Positions 60,841 to 64,000 of a stretch of DNA of 64,000 nt are shown here, piece by piece (within the stretch, counting starts at the first letter, position 1; the number at the start of each line of letters is the position of its first letter). The notes under the pieces are model-generated. The model was not told the DNA's origin. It was given only the letters and a program-made list of their open reading frames with translations, and made no database searches. The position numbers and the translations under genes were made by a program. The stretch covers positions 1 to 64,000 of the forward strand of contig JBEKSR010000005.1 in assembly GCA_049516835.1 (NCBI GenBank), written 5' to 3'. Origin of the DNA: Fen-178 sp049516835. GTDB taxonomy: Bacteria; Acidobacteriota; Terriglobia; Bryobacterales; Bryobacteraceae.

Positions 60841-61986
60841 ATGATCCATGTCCTCATTGATTCGTGCATCTACCGAGCTGATCGGAAACGCAACAAACCG
60901 GCATTTCGTGCGGTGGTCCGGCTGGCACAGCTCGGTAGCCTCCAGTTGCACATCCCAGCATTCGTCAAAGGGGAAGTACTCACCCAGCAACAGCGCGATA
61001 TCCGCGACCAGCTCAACAAGCTTACCGGGGCTGCAGATACGATCCTGCGGACAACTGGGGAAACGAACCTGACGAAGAGCGCAGAAGAAGTAAAGAAGAT
61101 CATCAATGCGGTGCAGGGACAAGCCGATGATTCGCTTGCAACGGAACTCCAGACTTGGATCACGGATGCAAAGGCGATCGAACATCCCATACAAGCGGAC
61201 CATGGCACCCGAGTAGCAGCGGCCTACTTCGCCGGGATCCCTCCATTTCGAGCAGCTAAGCACAGGGATGACATTCCCGACGCGTTCATCTGGGAGACCG
61301 CCCTCGATCTCGTACAGCAGTACGGAGCACTCACTGTCATATCGTCAGATGGGAGGCTACGCCTGGTAGCAGAAGAACACCAGGACATGCAGGCATTCAA
61401 GAGCTTAGAGGAATTCATTGAATCTGATGATTTCCAAGACGCGGTTGACGAAGCAACACCCACAATCTTCGCGAACAACATTGCGCGAATAATAGCACTC
61501 CTTCCAAAAGCACAAGACTATCTCATAGAGCAATTAGGCAACGACATCGTCAACGAATTGGCCGGGAAAACCGTTCGTCACGACGCAATCCCCGACGACA
61601 ACAACGAAGGGCTGATCCTCATGGTGGGCGCGCCAGAAAACGTCGGGTTCACATTCGGCGACGCTGACCACTACGGTGATGGCGAAATTGGAATTCCGTT
61701 CACCGCAACGGTGGATTGTGAACTGAACTACGCGATATACAAGGCCGACTATTACAGCCTCGACGAAGAGAAAATGAAGAGCATCAGCATCGAGGAACGC
61801 AACGATCACTACTTTGACGCCGACCAGGACTATACGATCAGCATCGCAGGGTACATCACCATCATGATCGACTCAAGCGACCTTGAAAGTGATGAACTAT
61901 TAGACGATGACCTTTACAACCTAATCATCCGCGCCGACACCAGTACCGAAGTCACCGAGCGAGGAGTACTCGTATCAGGCTGGTGA
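60841..61986 (+). CDS. PIN-like (DUF4935-type) nuclease protein with C-terminal acidic domain
   Basis: A 381-residue protein. The N-terminal ~200 residues have PIN-domain features: LIDSCIYRADRKRNK with D7, AFVKGEVLTQQ with a Glu near 46, DDIPDAFIWETALDL (acidic cluster about 142-156) and VISSDGRLRLVAEE. PIN domains are Mg/Mn-dependent RNases; DUF4935-type members often occur in defence or mobile regions. The last ~180 residues are acidic (IEERNDHYFDADQDYTISIA; SSDLESDELLDDDL) and not recognised. It is co-oriented with, and 9 bp from, the YkgJ-like gene. Codon use and GC content differ clearly from the core genes, which suggests transfer. Confidence 0.75.
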   Translation: MIHVLIDSCIYRADRKRNKPAFRAVVRLAQLGSLQLHIPAFVKGEVLTQQQRDIRDQLNKLTGAADTILRTTGETNLTKSAEEVKKIINAVQGQADDSLATELQTWITDAKAIEHPIQADHGTRVAAAYFAGIPPFRAAKHRDDIPDAFIWETALDLVQQYGALTVISSDGRLRLVAEEHQDMQAFKSLEEFIESDDFQDAVDEATPTIFANNIARIIALLPKAQDYLIEQLGNDIVNELAGKTVRHDAIPDDNNEGLILMVGAPENVGFTFGDADHYGDGEIGIPFTATVDCELNYAIYKADYYSLDEEKMKSISIEERNDHYFDADQDYTISIAGYITIMIDSSDLESDELLDDDLYNLIIRADTSTEVTERGVLVSGW

Positions 61987-62191
61987 GTCGGGCTGGTGAG
62001 TCGGGCTCGACGGACACATCAGGATTAGCATCTGCACAGTAGTGTGTCTCGCCAACGTTCCGCGAGTGTGTGACGGCAAGAGTGCTTCGCTTCGGCGTCA
62101 CCGACACCGATGGGAACACGCGCCGTGATCGTGCCTTCAAGTCGAAGAGTAGCACAAGCAGTCCGTGAAGCTGGGCCGGGAAGCCTCTACC

Positions 62192-63607
62192 TCAGTCCTG
62201 CTGTGCTCGCGGTGGAATGTCGCGCACTTTGGTGAACGCGGGCTGATCTGGGATCAGGCTCCGCCTTGTGAATGTGAAGCTGAGTCTTCCCTCGAAGCCA
62301 TAGGCATCTTCAGAGGTCACCTGGATGCGTACCTGCCATTTGTCGTAACCAAGATCGCCGATATGGGCTTCGTCGAAGTCGCTATAAACAAGTAGCTTTC
62401 TTTGGTCGGACTGGATAAACAACGCAAAGGACTGGTCACAGCCGCCCTCGATTTCCACAGCCTTCTTGCGACCGCCTACTACCTGTCCAGCCTCAGCACC
62501 ATCGGCCGCCTTCACCTCGTACCACGATACCTCGGGGACAACGAAGCGAACGGTTCCGTCGGAGGCAATGAATTCCAACCGCCCTTTGACGTTGGTCGCC
62601 GTCCTGGCCGGAGCGGACTGCGTGTTCTCCACTGCGATCCACGTCGGCGTGCCGTCACCCCACGGCGACGGAAAGCCTCTTTCGGCACCGCCATGCCAGC
62701 ACTGGAACTTGAGACGCGCAGTTGCAGAAACGGCCAGTACATTCGGTGGTGCTGCTGATGGCGGCTCGTCATCTGGCCGAATTCCCAGTGGCTCGACATC
62801 CACTATTGACTCGGTCAACTGGTCCCATCGGACGCGAAAAGCGCTCCTGAAATGCTGGGCGCCCGAAAGCGACGAGTAGGCGAGTTCAAACGTGAAGGCC
62901 AACTGCTCTTCGGTCAGGTATCTCAATACGCGTTCGGCCATCTCTACCGCGTCATGGCTATCAGGTGTCGGGGTCAAATCGGTGAAGAAATCGTGGGGCG
63001 ACGCGGTGCTGCGGACCTTGTCCTTCGGTCGGCAGTGAAGCACCAGAGGCGCTGGCGCGCCCGTGCGCAGGCAGCGTACAACTTCGGACCGCAGGCTATA
63101 GTTCTTGCTCTCCACGGGAACAAGCCGCACGTTGATCGCCTCGGCCCTCAGAGCCTCAACCTGCAATTCTATGCCGGTCCGAGGGCTAAGCATCACTACG
63201 GGCTGATCGCTCGTCTCAGCCCCGCTCTTCCGTTTCTTGTCCGGCGTTTCCGGGCGCGGACCGGCTGGCCGAGACGATTTGGCGCTTTGGGTCGGCGACA
63301 AATGCGAGGACCTTTGACGCATGATCCACCAATACAATGCCTGCCTCGCATCCTTCACTTCGGCTATCGTGTAGTTCTTGTGCTGGCTTGTTACGGAGTC
63401 GTACTCGCTGTGGTGATCCAGGCAGAGCCACGCCAGGTTGTCTTCGATGCCATATGCCCTACGGTGGTCCAGGTGCGCAATCTGCCCTTTCTTCTGGCGT
63501 GTGTCACCGTCGAGGTGAAAGCACAAAGCGCACCGGCGCCGGCTCTTGGTGAGAACAATTTTCTCGATCTCTGGCGGGGTCGGTTTTCGGCGGGGCTGCT
63601 TGGCCAT
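62192..63607 (-). CDS. HNH nuclease fused to a large uncharacterised domain
   Basis: A 471-residue protein from the ATG at 63607 (a GTG at 63628 would add 7 residues). Residues about 15-85 form an HNH domain: SRRRCALCFHLDGDTRQKKG, QIAHLDHRRAYGIEDNLAWL and CLDHHSEYDSVTSQHKNYT, with Cys pairs and catalytic His in order. A Ser/Pro-rich linker (about 95-130) leads to a ~330-residue beta-rich region (IELQVEALRAEAINVRLVPV ... RFVVPEVSWYEVKA ... CDQSFALFIQSDQRKLLVYS) that I do not recognise; fusion of this HNH type to sensor-like domains is seen in defence systems. It converges on the PIN-like gene with 205 bp between them, in which nothing else was seen. Confidence 0.75.
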   Translation of the reverse strand: MAKQPRRKPTPPEIEKIVLTKSRRRCALCFHLDGDTRQKKGQIAHLDHRRAYGIEDNLAWLCLDHHSEYDSVTSQHKNYTIAEVKDARQALYWWIMRQRSSHLSPTQSAKSSRPAGPRPETPDKKRKSGAETSDQPVVMLSPRTGIELQVEALRAEAINVRLVPVESKNYSLRSEVVRCLRTGAPAPLVLHCRPKDKVRSTASPHDFFTDLTPTPDSHDAVEMAERVLRYLTEEQLAFTFELAYSSLSGAQHFRSAFRVRWDQLTESIVDVEPLGIRPDDEPPSAAPPNVLAVSATARLKFQCWHGGAERGFPSPWGDGTPTWIAVENTQSAPARTATNVKGRLEFIASDGTVRFVVPEVSWYEVKAADGAEAGQVVGGRKKAVEIEGGCDQSFALFIQSDQRKLLVYSDFDEAHIGDLGYDKWQVRIQVTSEDAYGFEGRLSFTFTRRSLIPDQPAFTKVRDIPPRAQQD

Positions 63608-63621
63608 TCTCGTAACAGAGA

Positions 63622-63861
63622 TTAGCACATGAACAGGTGTCGGGGGTGTTCTACCGCGTCACTGGTCCTGCCGCGCTGCGGCTTAGACAGGTCCCCATCG
63701 CGCCAACTTGACGTGTCACGCCCGACCGTGACGGTAAGGTAGCGCCGGTCGTTTTCAATCGGAGGTTTGGCGAACGATACGCCCAGGTGGATTGCTCCAA
63801 GGTGGTCCTCAACGCTTGGTTCTCCGGTCCGGAATCTCCGGTACTCAGTCTCGGATCTCAT
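63622..63861 (-). CDS. Small uncharacterised protein
   Basis: A 79-residue frame (start MRSETEYRRFRTGEPSVEDH, then AIHLGVSFAKPPIENDRRYL and TVTVGRDTSSW). It looks coding rather than random: it overlaps the end of the upstream partial gene by 17 bp in the manner of coupled genes, and ends 15 bp before the HNH-fusion start. No family is recognised. It may be a small partner of the HNH-fusion protein. Confidence 0.5.
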   Translation of the reverse strand: MRSETEYRRFRTGEPSVEDHLGAIHLGVSFAKPPIENDRRYLTVTVGRDTSSWRDGDLSKPQRGRTSDAVEHPRHLFMC

Positions 63862-64000
63862 AGAGGTCGATACTTAGGGGGCCGGCAATTCCCATCTTCT
63901 CTGGATTCGTGATTGCGAAGCTCTCATGCTCAAGCTCGTCCGCTGATGTGGTCCGGACGTAGCGGATTTGGGAAAGCGGTGGAAGCCCTACTGCGGACAA
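63845..64000 (-). CDS. C-terminal end of an uncharacterised protein (cut by window edge)
   Basis: Open from the right edge to a TGA at 63845-63847: 51 residues ending SFAITNPEKMGIAGPLSIDL YEIRD. The frame shows normal codon use and overlaps the start of the next minus-strand gene by 17 bp, supporting an operon with it and the HNH-fusion gene. Too little is visible to identify it. Confidence 0.5.
   Translation of the reverse strand: MSAVGLPPLSQIRYVRTTSADELEHESFAITNPEKMGIAGPLSIDLYEIRD

Overview
The window is a GC-rich chromosomal segment that most resembles Acidobacteria of the Solibacter/Bryobacter group. The taxonomic markers are two proteins combining beta-propeller (SBBP) repeats with the Solibacter-type C-terminal domain (motif around 'GIVNNASYA...PGSIAAIFGTGL'), two very large Oar-like TonB-dependent receptors with an N-terminal carboxypeptidase-regulatory domain, and several polytopic GT-C-like membrane proteins. 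No rRNA, tRNA or CRISPR array was seen.

Layout. 1-7 kb: a cut-off DksA/TraR protein, a GT39-like membrane protein, and two tandem secreted SBBP proteins. 7-14.5 kb (minus): a tight operon of LhgO, a molybdopterin oxidoreductase, a UbiA-type prenyltransferase, a large membrane protein and a lipoprotein. 14.6-21.5 kb: methyltransferases, a second GT-like membrane protein, then a translationally coupled XdhC / MobA-like / AsmA set. 21.5-24.6 kb: an accessory segment bounded by a 37-bp inverted repeat (one mismatch), holding a split antitoxin remnant, an alpha/beta hydrolase, a fragment of an S1/P1 nuclease and a MazEF pair. 24.6-30.1 kb: S1/P1 nuclease, a small membrane protein, two MacB-type permeases and an ABC-F ATPase. 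30.2-35.5 kb: an operon of four small secreted beta-rich proteins, a periplasmic chaperone-like protein and an outer-membrane barrel with C-terminal Ig-like domains. I read it as a non-canonical surface-fibre or secretion system, and it is the best candidate here for an undescribed system. 35.6-45.1 kb: PLP enzyme, Oar-like receptor, PI-PLC-like protein, Mla-type ATPase, MobA, lytic transglycosylase and amidase. 45.3-51.5 kb: GH3 glycosidase and a second Oar-like receptor. 51.8-59.1 kb: a DUF6057-like membrane protein coupled to a CxxCH/PD40 protein, an M28 peptidase, and a kinase-like protein lacking the N-lobe and all catalytic motifs. 59.2-64 kb: a truncated glycosyltransferase tail marks the edge of an accessory region with HNH, YkgJ-like, PIN-like and HNH-fusion proteins.

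Dispersed palindromic repeats (gtGGGGCAGG type and GGGGYGCCCTCTGGGCCC type) occur between genes. In at least three places they lie in frame inside genes (ABC-F linker, DUF6057 protein, M28 peptidase). One palindrome lies inside the interrupted antitoxin. Promoters with a TAGACT -10 box and 16-17 bp spacing precede three operons encoding secreted or outer-membrane proteins. Start sites were refined by ribosome-binding sites and family length; coordinates of short sites may be off by a base or so.
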